Notes: generated by a model from the sequence alone, not told the origin. Positions 51,159-62,414 are shown, counted from the first letter of the stretch. The stretch is 64,000 nt of DNA from Salminus brasiliensis (GCF_030463535.1 NC_132896.1:33948262-34012261); one strand, 5' to 3'. Numbers and translations: made by a program.

Positions 51159-51515
51159 GACATGCACTATTTCATCTCTGTATATATATTTATATATTTG
51201 TATTCTGTACTTTTTTTTTGCTTATTTCTATATTTTCATTTTTATATTCTATTCTTTAACTTAAATGTAACTTATTCTATTTTTATTTTCTTCATTTTTA
51301 TTTTATTTTTCTTTTGCACTTTACTTCATTAAGTTAAGGTTTAGTTAAGTTTAAATGTAGATTTTTATTGTATAGCTTGATGTGGGCAGACTGTCAAAAA
51401 AGCATTTCACTGCAAGTTATAATGTGTATGACTGTATGTGACAAATAAAATTTGATTTGATTTGAAGAACCGAACTGTGATGTTCTACATAGATGACTGG
51501 GTCAGAACTGACGAA
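50905..51515 (+). mobile_element. Tc1-like family B copy split by a retroposon
   Basis: Left terminus CACTGATCAGCCATAACATT at about 50912. Family sequence runs to ACACTTTGACAAGA (about 51100), breaks, and resumes at about 51466 with GAACCGAACTGTGATGTTCT. The unbroken copy at 53105 shows that these two points are normally contiguous. Confidence 0.75.
51100..51466 (+). mobile_element. LINE 3-prime tail inserted in the Tc1 copy
   Basis: About 365 bp ending in TGTGACAAATAAAATTTGAT and repeated TTTGA, the standard end of an L2/CR1-like or related SINE tail. GCATTTCACTGCAAGTTATA lies just before it. The 5-prime part is a TA/CA microsatellite and AT-rich DNA. A short AAGA may be the target duplication. 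Confidence 0.65.
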
Positions 51516-52639
51516 ATATTGTGATGAAGATAATAAAAAAAAAAAAACTCTGTTAAATATCGTGATGTTCATTTTCCCCCTCCATATCGACCAGCTCTAC
51601 TCTGAACCCAGTTTCTGGTCCTGGATTCTGGTCCTGGGATCACCGGAAGCGAGCTGTAACTGATACCTACCAAATCTTACAACACCCATGACCAGAACCT
51701 GGGTCAGCGCAGGTCCAGATGTGAAGGCATTTGCTCTAAAAGCTCTCCTAAATGAAGCTTGTGCACAGACTGGTTATTAATTTAATACAATTATTAATCT
51801 CATATGATATGTACTTAGACCAGAGAAGATAAAAGGAGCTATTGAACTGTTTAAAACCCAGAAGACACGTGCTCTGGTTCTGGACTGGTCTGGACTGGAC
51901 TGGCCGGACTGCTGGTGATGAGGACTCCATGCCCCTTCTCACACTCACTCCTGACCACACGACTGTAGCCAACACTCACGCTACGAGGGTCTGAACGGCT
52001 GCAGGCGTGTAGCTTGGTGTTGTACCGAATTGTGTACTCTACCACATCCTGCGCCTTAAGGACCCCTTACGGCAGCTGGCTGTAGACATCGCCTGATTTA
52101 AAACCTCCACGTTTGTCAGAGCATTTGAACAGCTAATACACGACTTTCTAGTCAATACTATCTACGTATAAAGCGCACTTTTAATAGACGTTTAATAAAC
52201 GTCTGTTAAATAATCAATAATTGTTAAACTTATTATATTTAAAAAATAAATAAAAAAAATACATATAATAAAAACGTATAATAATACATTTTAATAGAAC
52301 ACTTCAATAAAAGCACTAATAAAAATGTAGAAGTTTAATAAAAGTGATAAAACTCGACGAACCGCGAGGAGCGCGTGGCAGGAAAGCAAAGGGTGCAGAA
52401 TCTGCCGGATTCGGATCACAGCGCAACACCTACAGCCCCGATCAGACCGGCGCTCAACACGCCGCTGTTCACACGGATGAATCTCAGATTTAACTATGAA
52501 ACACTGCAGATAAACCGGCTGAAGTCCGGGTTTAACCTACAGAACAGCCGCTTCAGCAAAGACTGCAGATAAACAGAGGAGCTTCAGCCGTCCAGCCTTA
52601 CCGCGTTTTCCAGCAAAGCCTCGCGATTAAACGCTGCGA

Positions 52640-52800
52640 AACTCACCCGAAGCCGGAGAGAATCCAACCGAAGCGCAGAGACGCGTAAAATATTAGAATT
52701 CGTGTAAAAATTAAAGTGAAATTTCTATAAAATCCGATCTAAACTCTCCGCGCTGCTCCGTCCGGACACGCACGTGGGAACCGCCGCTGCCTCAAAGGAA
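52640..52800 (-). promoter_or_regulatory. gar1: gar1 promoter and inferred non-coding exon 1
   Basis: On the minus strand a donor CGG/GTGAGT lies at 52647/52646, pairing with the acceptor at 49640 before the start codon. The region upstream is CpG-rich and TATA-less. It has a perfect E-box CACGTG at 52771-52776. Exon 1 is therefore placed from about 52740 to 52647; the exact start is not visible. Confidence 0.5.
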
Positions 52801-52809
52801 CCCAGAGTG

Positions 52810-53100
52810 TCGTAAACATAGAAAAAAAGCTGCAGAGTTCAGCGGTGGCCGACAGGGGGCGCCAAAGACGCCTTCATTTCAGAGTCAGGAATACTTTATT
52901 AATATATGAAGTTTATTAATAAAATATGAAGTTTTTACAGCTACAGCCGTTTGTGTAAGAATAAAAACTATTAAAAAGAGTAAAACAAAAAGAGAATAAT
53001 AAATATGTACATGTTTATAACTTATGTAAATATAATAAAGAGGCAAAGAGATCATTAATATATACATGCTGTAGAATTCAGTAGTTAATAAACATGAGTA
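52810..53100. other. Intergenic upstream of gar1
   Basis: AT-rich from 52880. No divergent gene is recognisable next to the gar1 promoter. Confidence 0.4.
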
Positions 53101-53104
53101 AACA

Positions 53105-53445
53105 CACCGATCAGCCATAACATTAGCACCGCTGATCTGTGAACATTATCTTCATCTACAGCGGCTCCATCTGTCGAGGGGTGGATCTACATATAAGTAA
53201 GCAGTGAGTGAACGGTCAGTTCTTGTAGGTGATGAAGCAGGAAAAGTGGACAAGCGTAAGAATCTGAGACACTTTGACAAGAACCAAGCTGTGAAGTTCT
53301 AGATAGACGACTGGGTCAGAACAGCGGGTCAGTGGCCAGTCCTAAGTGGTTTGAGAAGGGACAAGAGGACAGGGTCATCGGCAGGGTCATCAGCGACAGG
53401 GTCATCGGCACCTTTCGCTCATTGATGCAATCTATGGAGGTCTTA
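53105..53445 (+). mobile_element. Tc1-like family B copy
   Basis: CACCGATCAGCCATAACATT, then an uninterrupted GACACTTTGACAAGAACCAA and GACGACTGGGTCAGAACAG. The GACAGGGTCATCGGCA piece is locally triplicated at 53378-53420. The rest of the transposase is missing. Confidence 0.75.
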
Positions 53446-53574
53446 ATAATAATAATAATAATAAAACATGGTAAAAAGATGAAAGTGTAAATATTGACTT
53501 ATTCACTTTAACCAAACTACAAAGCGTATATCATTATGATTGCACATTGTAAAACACACTGTTGCACCCATCTA

Positions 53575-53736
53575 GCACTCTCTTAGCAATACCATAGCAA
53601 CCACCCATGAGGTTGTAGGTTCGAGACCCAGACTGCCACAAGCTGCCACTGTTGGACCCTTGAGCAAGGCCCTTCACCCTCTCTGCTCTCCGGGCACTGA
53701 AGTTGTGTGTGTGTGTGTGCTCACTGCCCCTAGTTC

Positions 53737-53768
<32 letters not shown>

Positions 53769-53815
53769 CAGCGACAAATACGTGCACCTTAACCTTTAAC
53801 CACTTAGCAACACCA
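53575..53815 (+). mobile_element. SINE-like element
   Basis: GGTTGTAGGTTCGAGACCCA is a B-box match. It is followed by CACTGTTGGACCCTTGAGCA and AAGGCCCTTCACCCTCTCTG, a common teleost SINE body. TG tracts at 53704-53720 and 53741-53768 interrupt it. Confidence 0.6.
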
Positions 53816-53834
53816 TAGCAACCAATAATTGTGT

Positions 53835-53922
53835 GTTTACTACTACTACTACTACTACTGCTACTGTAAGACTTTGATTAGTACTGCAAGCAACAGCTAT
53901 TTTTGTGTGTGTGTGTGTTTGT

Positions 53923-53956
<34 letters not shown>

Positions 53957-54232
53957 TTCTCCAGCAGGTGGCAGCAGAGTTCCACTGATGTGAGGCTTTA
54001 TTTGCTCCTGTTCTCTCAGGGGGTGCAGCAGCTGCCTCTAAACTGCAGTCACTGTGTCCACATACACACACACACACAAATACAAACACAAACACACACA
54101 CACACACAGAGACACACACACACACACAGAGACACACTTACAGAGAAGACCATATCTGTAAATAGCAGTAGAGTTCCCCTCCTTCCCCTCTCCCGTCTTC
54201 TCCTCCATCTCCTTCTTCTGTTGTATGTGTGT

Positions 54233-54277
<45 letters not shown>

Positions 54278-54280
54278 TTG
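53835..54280. repeat. Cluster of ACT, TG and CA microsatellites
   Basis: (ACT)n at 53840-53860, (TG)n at 53905-53957, (CA)n at 54063-54135, (TG)n at 54224-54276. Opposite-sense TG and CA tracts 100 bp apart could pair as a hairpin. Long open frames across this stretch are repeat translations. Confidence 0.92.
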
Positions 54281-54284
54281 TCAA

Positions 54285-55310
54285 TTTTCCTCCTGGCGCC
54301 CAAGGCAGCTGTCAGCGTCCTGCGTGGGAACACGAGTGTGGCGCTCACTCCAAACAGGACGGGTAGATGGGAAGAGCGAGGGAGGGAGGAGAAGAGTGCT
54401 GGGAAGAGAGGAGGAGAGTGGAGAGGAGTGCTGCACTTTGTCTGCTTGGCTTTATCGCTGGGTGTTGTGTCTCTCGTAGCACAGACGTGTTTCTCCCTCC
54501 TCTTCGCCTCCGGCTCCAGAAATTCAGACCGAATGACTAAGGCTAAATGGGTCCGTCTCAAACCTGGGTGCGCCGGACGTTGAGTGGAGTGGGTTTCTAA
54601 AGAGCATCCCTAACGGCTTGGGGCGAAAAGTTCCTAACGTCTGCTGATTACTCTATAAACCAGTGGAATTCACTGCAGGTGTATGTATGTGTGTGTGTCT
54701 GTGTCTGTGTGTGTGTGTGTGTAAATATATATGCATACTGAGGCCATGACCTATGATACAGGTCCACGACCACTCCCTGTCCCTTCCCAGTAGAGCCCTC
54801 TGCTCCATGTAGCCCATGCAGATCACCAGCCGCCCTCAGAGCAGCACATCTCTACACATCCATGGTATTAAATGGACCCACCGCTGTCTTCGTCTGAAAA
54901 AGCCCGTGTTTGAGGCTTGTGCTCGAGCTGCGTTGGATTTGTGAGAAGATCTGACTAATCTGACGAGGCAGAAGCTGTCCTCAAGACTTGTGACAGCCCA
55001 GTTCAGCATGAAAATACGTCGTCCTTCACCATCGTCATTACCTGAACGAGGCTGTGAGTCAGCTGTTTGTCTGCCTGACTCACTGAGTCGGTGTGTGTTT
55101 CATCTGTTTTAAACGTGAGTAGGAAAAACAAGCGAGCGCTGATCACGGCCTGTCACCCTCCTGCTAGCGCCGTTGGTTGGTTCGTGTGAGTGATTGTATG
55201 AGAAGCTGTGGCAGATGAGGCAACTACGTGTAAACTGCCACCTTCAAAAAGAGTGGAGAAGAAAGGTAGAAACCAAATCAAGGCAACATATTGAGGCCAC
55301 ACACAGTCTT
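54285..55310. other. Intergenic, nothing recognised apart from a repeat module
   Basis: TG tract at 54682-54722 and the inverted low-copy module at 54783-54855 (see 3005-3095). No exon supported. Confidence 0.4.
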
Positions 55311-55315
55311 TTGAG

Positions 55316-55720
55316 ACTGAAGGCAATCAAATCCTCACAGCAGTGTGCCAACATCCCAGAAAAGTAGGGGACAAACTCTGTTAATGTCCTTGGTTTCAGA
55401 AGAAACCCTGGAGGAGAAGGTCTGCAAACGTCTGGGTGGTGCTCTTCTGGGAAACCCTGGATCCAGGCATTGATGTGGACGCCAGTTTAACATTCAGCTC
55501 AGACCCATTTATGATCTATAACTCATCATTCTTTATCAGTACCTAACCTCACTAATGCTCTCATGGCTCAATGCCATCAAATCCTCACAGCAGTGTTGCA
55601 AAAAAACCTTGCATAAGGCCTTACTACCTAGTACCTAATGTAAGGTCATTTTTCCCTTGATTTAAAAAGCAGCTCTGGGGAGCAGGTGTCTACAAACTTT
55701 TGGACAGTTAGTGTGTGTCA
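55316..55720 (+). pseudogene. Tc1-like transposase tails, two adjoining fragments
   Basis: 55316-55435 has AGGCAATCAAATCCTCACAG and CCTTGGTTTCAGAAGAAACC. 55440-55720 repeats the same region (ATCAGTACCTAACCTCACTA, GTGTCTACAAACTTTTGGAC). Two tails in tandem imply two insertions or a duplication. Both are broken. Confidence 0.6.
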
Positions 55721-55794
55721 CCTATCTGGACTTGTTTACAGACGGCAGGAACAGCCTTCGAGGCTGCGTAGACTGCAAAGGCCGAACTGAATAC

Positions 55795-56065
55795 AGTCTG
55801 CCCTGAGGGGCTTCGAGTGGTCCGGTGAACCAAGGCGCTGCCACTATCGCTGGTTCGAATCCCGGGCCGGCTCTCTTGGCCTTGCTCCACCCCGCCCCCC
55901 GACCCATCGGTCCTACTGTGATGTTGGTTGGCACAGAAGGAGCTGTGTTTCCTCCGAGCGCAGTGGCTACCTAGCCTTAAAAGAGGAGGCGGCATGTGCT
56001 AGGCTTCACTCTCCTAGAGTTGGGGGCATTGCTAATGATGGGGGGGGATAGGGGGTTGGCCTTCC
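55795..56065 (+). mobile_element. tRNA-derived SINE
   Basis: GGGGCTTCGAGTGGTCCGGT, then GCTGGTTCGAATCCCGGGCC (perfect B box) 50 bp later. The body ends GGGGGCATTGCTAATGATGG. Same family as 11705-11920. Confidence 0.75.
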
Positions 56066-56209
56066 AAATAGGGTAGGGTCACTGCCCTTCCCGTTGCGTC
56101 ACGAAACGCCACTCCTGTAAGCTAAAAATCGTGACACCTATAGTTGGCCTTGTTGGCCTGCTCTGGCCTGAATTGAGCCCTCCACCTTTAACCCATGCAT
56201 GCAGTGAAC

Positions 56210-56375
56210 ACACACATACACAGGAGTGAACACACATGCCCGGAGCAGTGGGCAGCCAATGCTCTGGCACCCAGGGCGCAGAGAGGGTTAAGGGCTTTGG
56301 CAGCTTAGCGAACCCCGGCATCGAACCCACAACCCTGTCACTAATAACCCAGTGCTCTAACTGCTGGGCCTCCAT
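56210..56375 (-). mobile_element. tRNA-derived SINE fragment, inverted
   Basis: On the minus strand, GCCCAGCAGTTAGAGCACTG (A-box region) precedes GGTTGTGGGTTCGATGCCGG (B box). The body continues leftwards to about 56210. Confidence 0.65.
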
Positions 56376-56429
56376 GGCAGTGGTCTCCATGGCAGTGGTC
56401 TCCATGGCAATGGCCTCCTACAGCAGTAC

Positions 56430-56612
56430 ATTTGAGCATCTGTGGGATGTGCTGGAGCTCCAACTCCAACTAACACTATCTAAGGATCTGCGGCTAACAT
56501 GTTGGTGCCAGATACGACAGGACGCCCTCAGACTTGTCTTGTAGAGTCCAGACTTTGGTTGGTCGGAGCTGTTGGAGGTGGCATAGAGGACCAACATATC
56601 AACATGTCATCA
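56430..56612 (+). pseudogene. Tc1-like family B transposase C-terminal fossil
   Basis: Reads EHLWDVLELQ, then DLRLTCWCQIRQDALRLVL on the plus strand (frame from about 56429). This aligns with the Tc1 motif with the catalytic Glu (EHLWD) and its tail. Later frames are shifted. The right terminus is lost. Confidence 0.7.
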
Positions 56613-56614
56613 TG

Positions 56615-57985
56615 TTTTTGAAGTCTCCAGTAAGGTTTTCTGGGCTAGAAGAGCCTTAAACAGCGTGGCTGCAGGCAGCAAACTGAACAAGACTGAAGTT
56701 TTCAAGCCTTATTTCGTCATGTATGTAGGTCAGCGGCCCCCACTCATAAATCAATAACCAAACACAGACAGGCTTTAGTTGGAATAGGACTGCAGTTAGA
56801 GCACACTCACTCCATTACACAGTAATATCAGCCGTACTTACACACAAACCTGCCTTCCTTCAGGCCAGATCGCCTTCCAGATTTTCTGTCTGAGGACTTC
56901 AGGCTGGATCCAGAACGCCTACAGGTTTGACATTTAGGCCTGGTTTCTTGGACTTTCTTGGATCGAACCTAATCTTGGGCTGTATTGCAGTGCCAGTAAT
57001 GTTTGCTATTTTAAAAAGCTGCTTTAGTTCAGGCTTGTGCTTAATGTGGGTCTGAGAAACATCCAACAGAGCTCAGTATGTGATATTAAAGCCTTTAGCT
57101 CAACATCCCAGCCTTAAAACTTAGTCCAGTAAAGTGCATCAACAGTAGCATCACACTAATGGTCCACCTTATTTGGCTCAGGAATAATAAATGGGCCATA
57201 TAATAAAGCACCAATATTGCAGAAAGCCTAATACTCTCTAATATATGGCTCTAATACTGATCTGTGCATCCCTTTGAGGCAAAATACAGTGTTATTTACT
57301 ATTATCAAGTGGTCTCGAGGGCTCCCCCTAGTGGCCAAGGATCAGAAAGCATGACCCTGGTCATAGCACACTGTCCAATCCATAGGCCTGGGGGTCAGTT
57401 CATTGGTAATATCGGCTACTCCTAACTCGAGCAGGTGTAGGATGTTTCTCAGCTCATTAGGTAGCGCTAAACTGCCGGCATCTGCCGCCGGATGTAGCTG
57501 AAGACTATCTGTAATCCTTGTCACAGTCCTCACTCATCTTGATGCCAACCGAGTTTCTTTTTCTTTCCCAGATGCCTGTTTGCCTGTGTGAAATATTTAG
57601 TCTGCAGGGACTTAAGGTTCCATATTTGGGAGCTGAAAACCAAGAAAAAAAACTAAGCAAAACAAACCAACAGATGCAGAAGACAGAAGACTGAAAAGAG
57701 CAGCACTGAGTTCTGTCTTACTAAGCAGATTCAGCTTAATTAGAGCTCCTGACAAGACAGAACCTAACAAATGTGAATTTCCTCTGTTACTTCAGAGTCT
57801 TTTTCAATAGATACTAAAGCTATGATTGATCCCTCTGCAGGCAGGAGGCAAGGAGATCGTCATTTAGCAACATTCAGCAAGCCCAGGCTGTTTTCTGGTT
57901 CATTGGTTCTGACAGAAGATGAACTAATGAACATGTGCTTTTGTTATTGGTCGATCTTTGCTGTGTCTGTTTTGTTTTTATAAGG
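56615..57985. other. Intergenic, nothing recognised
   Basis: Single-copy-looking DNA. No exon, array or mobile element identified. Confidence 0.35.
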
Positions 57986-57989
57986 ACCT

Positions 57990-58645
57990 CAATTTAAGTA
58001 ATCTAGGAGCACAATGGAAGTAGGTCCAGAATAGAAATAGTCTGGACTACAGTGAAAATAGGACCACAATGAAAGTAATCTAGGACCTCAATGGAATTAA
58101 TCTAGGACCACAATGGAAGTATGACCACAATAGAGGTAATCTAGGACCACAACAGAAATATGACCACAATGTAAGTAATCTAGGACCACAATAGAGGTAA
58201 TCTATGACTGCAACTGAAGTAGGGCCACAGTGAAGTTAATCTAGGACCACAATAGAGGTAATCCAGGACCACAATGGAAGTAATCTAGGACAACAAAAGA
58301 GGTAATCTAGGACCACAATGGAAGTAATCTAGGACCACAATAGAGGTAATCCAGGACCACAATGGAAGTAATCTAGGACAACAAAAGAGGTAATCTAGGA
58401 CCACAATGGAAGTAATCTAGGACAACAATAGAGGTAATCTAGGACCACAATGAAAGTAATCTAGGACAACAATAGAGGTAATCTAGGACTTCAACAGAAG
58501 TAGGACCACAATGGGAGTAATCTAGGACCACAATAGAAGTAATATAGGACCACAATAGAGGTAATCAAGGACCACAACAAAAAATAGGACTCCAATGGAA
58601 GTACGGCCACAACAGAGGTAATCTAGGAACGCAATGGAAGCAGGA
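57990..58645. repeat. 22-bp minisatellite, about 28 copies
   Basis: Units of about 22 bp, AATCTAGGACCACAATGGAA plus GT, with an alternating AATAGAGGT variant. Edges degrade gradually on both sides. The right edge abuts a Tc1 terminus. Confidence 0.93.
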
Positions 58646-58654
58646 CCTCAATGA

Positions 58655-58985
58655 AAGAATGACTGCAATGGACCACATTGGACGCATAGACAGATGTCCA
58701 ATCAACCGAATTTACCACAGGTGGACCCCAACCAAGATGATTAAGAGAAGTGGGAGGCCCCTAGAGCTAAATTTCGAGTGTCACTGCAGGGTCTGAATAC
58801 TTATGTCTATAAAAAAGTAACTTTTTTCTTTTTAATATATTCACAAAACTTTCTCAGTTTTTAATTACATTTTTAAAACATTCTCACTTTCTCATTATGG
58901 GGCGTTGAGAGCAGATTGATAGGGATTTTTTTTAGCACAAAAAGTGAAAGGGTCTGAAGACTTCTCGAATGCACTGTATGTAGTA
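58655..58985 (+). mobile_element. Tc1/mariner-type right end (distinct family)
   Basis: GGTGGACCCCAACCAAGATG, CAGGGTCTGAATACTTATGT, CTCATTATGGGGCGTTGAGA and the terminal AGGGTCTGAAGACTTCTCGA with GCACTGTATG. This layout is characteristic of a widespread salmonid/teleost Tc1 family. Only the right end is present. Confidence 0.65.
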
Positions 58986-58989
58986 TTTT

Positions 58990-59570
58990 TTTTTTTGTGC
59001 TTCTATTGAAAAGTGCTATTTTCCATGCGTTTAGCTGTTTGCTGCAAAGTGGAAGCCCTACTGCCTTCTTCCTTTAGTGTCTTGATTTTATGTGTGCTAT
59101 AAAACAAATTAATAGCTGATTTGCAGCAATTTGCAAAAAAATGTGACCAAGGAGCCCTGAGTGGTCCAAGAGGTGTTTACGATCCGTAACCCATTAATCT
59201 CCCCTAGAGCAGGCTGTGGTAAGTGCACACTGGGGATGTAACCAAATACAAAAACATTATTCAGAATGAACAGATAAACCAACAGATACAAATACAGAAA
59301 CTGTACATAGCTTTTAATCTTTTGTCCATGCTTTTTGACTGCTGGTGCAAGATAAGATAAAATGGAGCCTTTCTACATCATAAGATCAGGGGTAGGGGAC
59401 TCCAGTCCTGCCTGCACAGTGTTGTGCTTTTCCTGCTCCAGCACATCAGATTTAACTCACCTGTGAACTGGCAGATTTCAAAATAGTCCCCAAATAGTTG
59501 ATTGATAATATGAAGTGCAATCCTACTTGGAATGAAAACATCCTTGTTAACAACAGAAAGTGGAAATGAG
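58990..59570. other. Intergenic with SINE head fragment
   Basis: 59150-59230 (AAGGAGCCCTGAGTGGTCCA, GATCCGTAACCCATTAATC) looks like a decayed tRNA-type SINE head. The rest shows nothing recognisable. Confidence 0.35.
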
Positions 59571-59579
59571 GCCTAAAGA

Positions 59580-60292
59580 CAGTGCCTTCTCCTCCCTCAA
59601 CATTTGTGGAGGAAGTGGCCTTGCTATTAAGGTGCCTAAAGATAAGAGAGAAGCTGGTTTGGGATCAGAAGGTTATTGGTTCGCTTCCCTGGATCTGGAA
59701 AAAACAAGGATGGGGTAACTGAAGAAACAATGCTTTCTTCTCTTTCAGCATTCATGGCTGAGATGGTCTTGTCATTGTGGTGCTGAAGGTTAGAGAAGCA
59801 GGCTTGGGATCAGAAGGTTACTAGTTCAATTCCCTCAACTGGAAGAAACAAGAGTGGGGGAATTGGAGAAATAGTGCTTTTTTCCCCCTTCAACATTCAT
59901 GGCTGAAGTGGTCTTGCCCTTGATGTGCCTAAAGAGTAGAAAAGCTGGCCTGGGATCAGAAGGTTACTGGTTCGCTTCCCTTAACTGGCAGAAACAAGGA
60001 TGGGGGATTGACTAAATGGTGCTTTCTTCCCTTTTTTAACATTCATGGCTAAAGTGGTCTTGCCCTTGATGTGCCTAAAGAATATAAAAGATGGCCTGGG
60101 ATCAGAAGGTTACTGGTTCGCTTCCCTGGACTGGCAGAAACAAGTAAGGGTAGGGTAATTGAAGAAACAACAATTTCTTCTCCCTCAACATTCATGGCTG
60201 AAGCAATCCTGCTCTTGAGGTGCCTCAATGTTAGAGAGGTAGGCTTGGGATCAGAAGGTTGCTGGTTCGATTACCTTTCAGATTGTGGTACC
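59580..60292 (+). repeat. Tandem array of SINE-head modules, cluster 1
   Basis: Five modules of about 140-150 bp, each carrying GGGATCAGAAGGTTACTGGT followed by TCGCTTCCCTGGACTGG (B-box-like) at about 59668, 59808, 59948, 60098 and 60248. Between them are AACATTCATGGCTGAAGTGG and TGCCTAAAG-GTTAGAGAAGC, the latter like a tRNA A-box/anticodon arm. Tandem arrangement of SINE heads is unusual. Confidence 0.8.
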
Positions 60293-60294
60293 TC

Positions 60295-61620
60295 AGAAGC
60301 AAGCCACCTAATAAACTTTCCCTTAAGTTGTAAGAAGTTTTATAGTAAGCCTTATTAAGCTTCACTCGCTTACTTTACTCATGCAAGGTTGGAACGTCCA
60401 TCTTCACTGTCCTCAGGAAATGGAGCTCATTTGTCGTCAGCGAACTGAGGTAGTTATCACCATTGAAGGCATGAGCCATGAACCATGCGATTCAATTGTC
60501 CCACCTCTGAGCGTCTTGCATTGTGTTCTATCGATTTCCTTGTTCGCTAATCCCTGATTGTCACAATGGTCAGTCAGATTAGGGGTAAAAGAGGCACCGT
60601 GGCCTTTTAGGCTGGTAATGGGGGAAAAAGCCTGTTAATTGCCCCTGACTGCTGAAAGTAAATTAATTATTGATCGCATTCTCCACTCCCTCTTCTGTAC
60701 TTACATAGCCTTACAAATCCTTTTATCTCCCCCTGGTGTAAGTACATTTCCTCTCTGGCATAATTACGCACGCAGAAAAGCCCACAGACCACTAAGCACC
60801 TCATTAGCCTCAAAAGTTGTTTGTGAGGATTTTTTTTTTTGGGTACTCGGAAAAGGGAGGAAGTTCCTCTGTCTCATTTTCCCTGCGCTCTGTCCTCCTC
60901 CTGCTCCGGGCTCCTCCACTATCAGTGCTATCCTTATATTACCTGCCACTCGCCTGCTGAAATAAATAAAGAAAGGTGGTGAATGAATAAAAGCGGGCTG
61001 CGAAGTCCGCAGGCTGCATTTTGAGCAGACGACACTGAATGCACTGGGCACGGTCCAGACGTCCCAGGCCGGCATCATTATTCTCCTCATTGATCTCGCC
61101 ACAGGCCCTCTAAAAGGCACCTGAAATGAACTATAAACAAAGTACAACGGCGCATAACAGCATATTTATTCGCACTCGGCAGGCAGTGAGGCCTGTGGAT
61201 TAGAGGTTTCACCTTAAAGAGTGAAACAGGAGAAGTGTGTGTGTGTGTGTGTGTGTGTGGTGGAGACACAGTGAATACACTCCTATTTCTGACCTGCTTT
61301 AGTCAACGAATGTGCTTTTTATGACAGGTTGAGTGAAACGGACCAAATTGCAGCTGACGTCTAAAGCCAAGGGCACCTGATGGTTAGTCAGAGGCGCAGG
61401 GCCACAGGCATTGTGGACTGTCCTGTGTGAATGAGCGAGGGGAATGAAAGGAAAAGGGAGCGGTGGTCTTGTGTTTGCTCTCCTTTGATGTCACAACTAC
61501 AAAAGATGCCTCTTTGTTTACCCAAAGTTACTGCAGTGTGTGGGAAGCAGTGCTGAAGTGTGAGTTAGTTGACACTCCAGTGGCCTGCAGTAACACATGT
61601 GTCTAGGGAGTTGGCTGTGT
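60295..61620. other. Intergenic; strongest possible conserved non-coding block
   Basis: 60360-60960 is repeat-free with AT-rich transcription-factor-like cores (AATTAATTATTGATCG, CATAATTACGCACG, CTCATTAGCC), and 61010-61150 continues similarly. TG tract at 61236-61259. No exon recognised. Confidence 0.35.
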
Positions 61621-61624
61621 GTGT

Positions 61625-62412
61625 GGGGGAGCTGTGGCCTAAAGGTTAAAAAAAAGGCAGGCATGGGACCAGAATGTTATTGGCTTGATTCCCTGGAAGC
61701 AGGGAAGCGGTGCTTCAAGCAACAGTGCTTTGTCCTTTCTAAACATTCATGGCTGAGATGCCCTTGCCTTTGAAGTGCGTAAAGGTTAGAGACCAGAAGG
61801 TTGTGGGCTCGATTCCTTGGACTTGCAGGAAGCAGGGATGGAGTGATTTAAGGAACAGTGCTTTGTCCTTGCTAAACATGCATGGCTGAGATGCCCCTGC
61901 CTCTAAAGTCCCTAAAGGATAGAGGACCAGGCTTGGGACCAGAAGGTTGTGGGCTCAATTCCCTGGACTCACAGGAAGCAGTGGAACAGTGTGGAACAGT
62001 GCTTTGTCCTTGCTAAACATGTATGGATGATGCCCTTGCCTCTAAAGTGCTGGAAGGTTAGAGAAGCAGGCTTGGGACCAGAAGGTTGTTGGCTCGATTC
62101 CCTGGACTCACAGGAAGCAGTGGAGCAGTGATTTAAGGAACAGTGCTTTGTCCTTTCTAAACATGTATGGCTGAGATGCCCTTGCCTCTAAAGTGTCATC
62201 GGTTAGAGAAGCAGGCTTGGGGCCAGAAGGTTGTTGGCTCGATTCCTTGGATTTGCAGGAAGCAGGGATGGAGTGATTTAAGGAACAGCGCTTTGTCCTT
62301 CCTAAACATCTATGGCTGAGATGCCCCTGCCTCTGAGGTGCCTTACAGGTTAGAGAAGCAGATTTGGGACCAGAAGGTTGCTGGTTTGAATCCATGGACT
62401 TGTAGAAACAAG
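61625..62412 (+). repeat. Tandem array of SINE-head modules, cluster 2
   Basis: Six modules of about 130-147 bp with GGGACCAGAAGGTTGTTGGC and TCGATTCCCTGGACTCAC at about 61661, 61792, 61938, 62074, 62219 and 62367. The first module keeps a fuller tRNA-like start, GGGGGAGCTGTGGCCTAAAG. It is related to cluster 1 but its units are more similar to each other, so the two clusters expanded separately. Confidence 0.82.
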
Positions 62413-62414
62413 AG

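Noticed and set aside
52375-52572. Plus-strand frame near the gar1 promoter as a divergent gene
   Set aside because: Sixty-five codons with no domain, lying inside gar1 intron 1 and not linked to any promoter or splice signal on that strand.
53903-54583. Open frame of 226 codons on the plus strand
   Set aside because: The first two thirds are TG/CA microsatellite translation (CVCVCV, HTHTHT). The rest has no domain, and the opposite strand is also open for 170 codons for the same reason.
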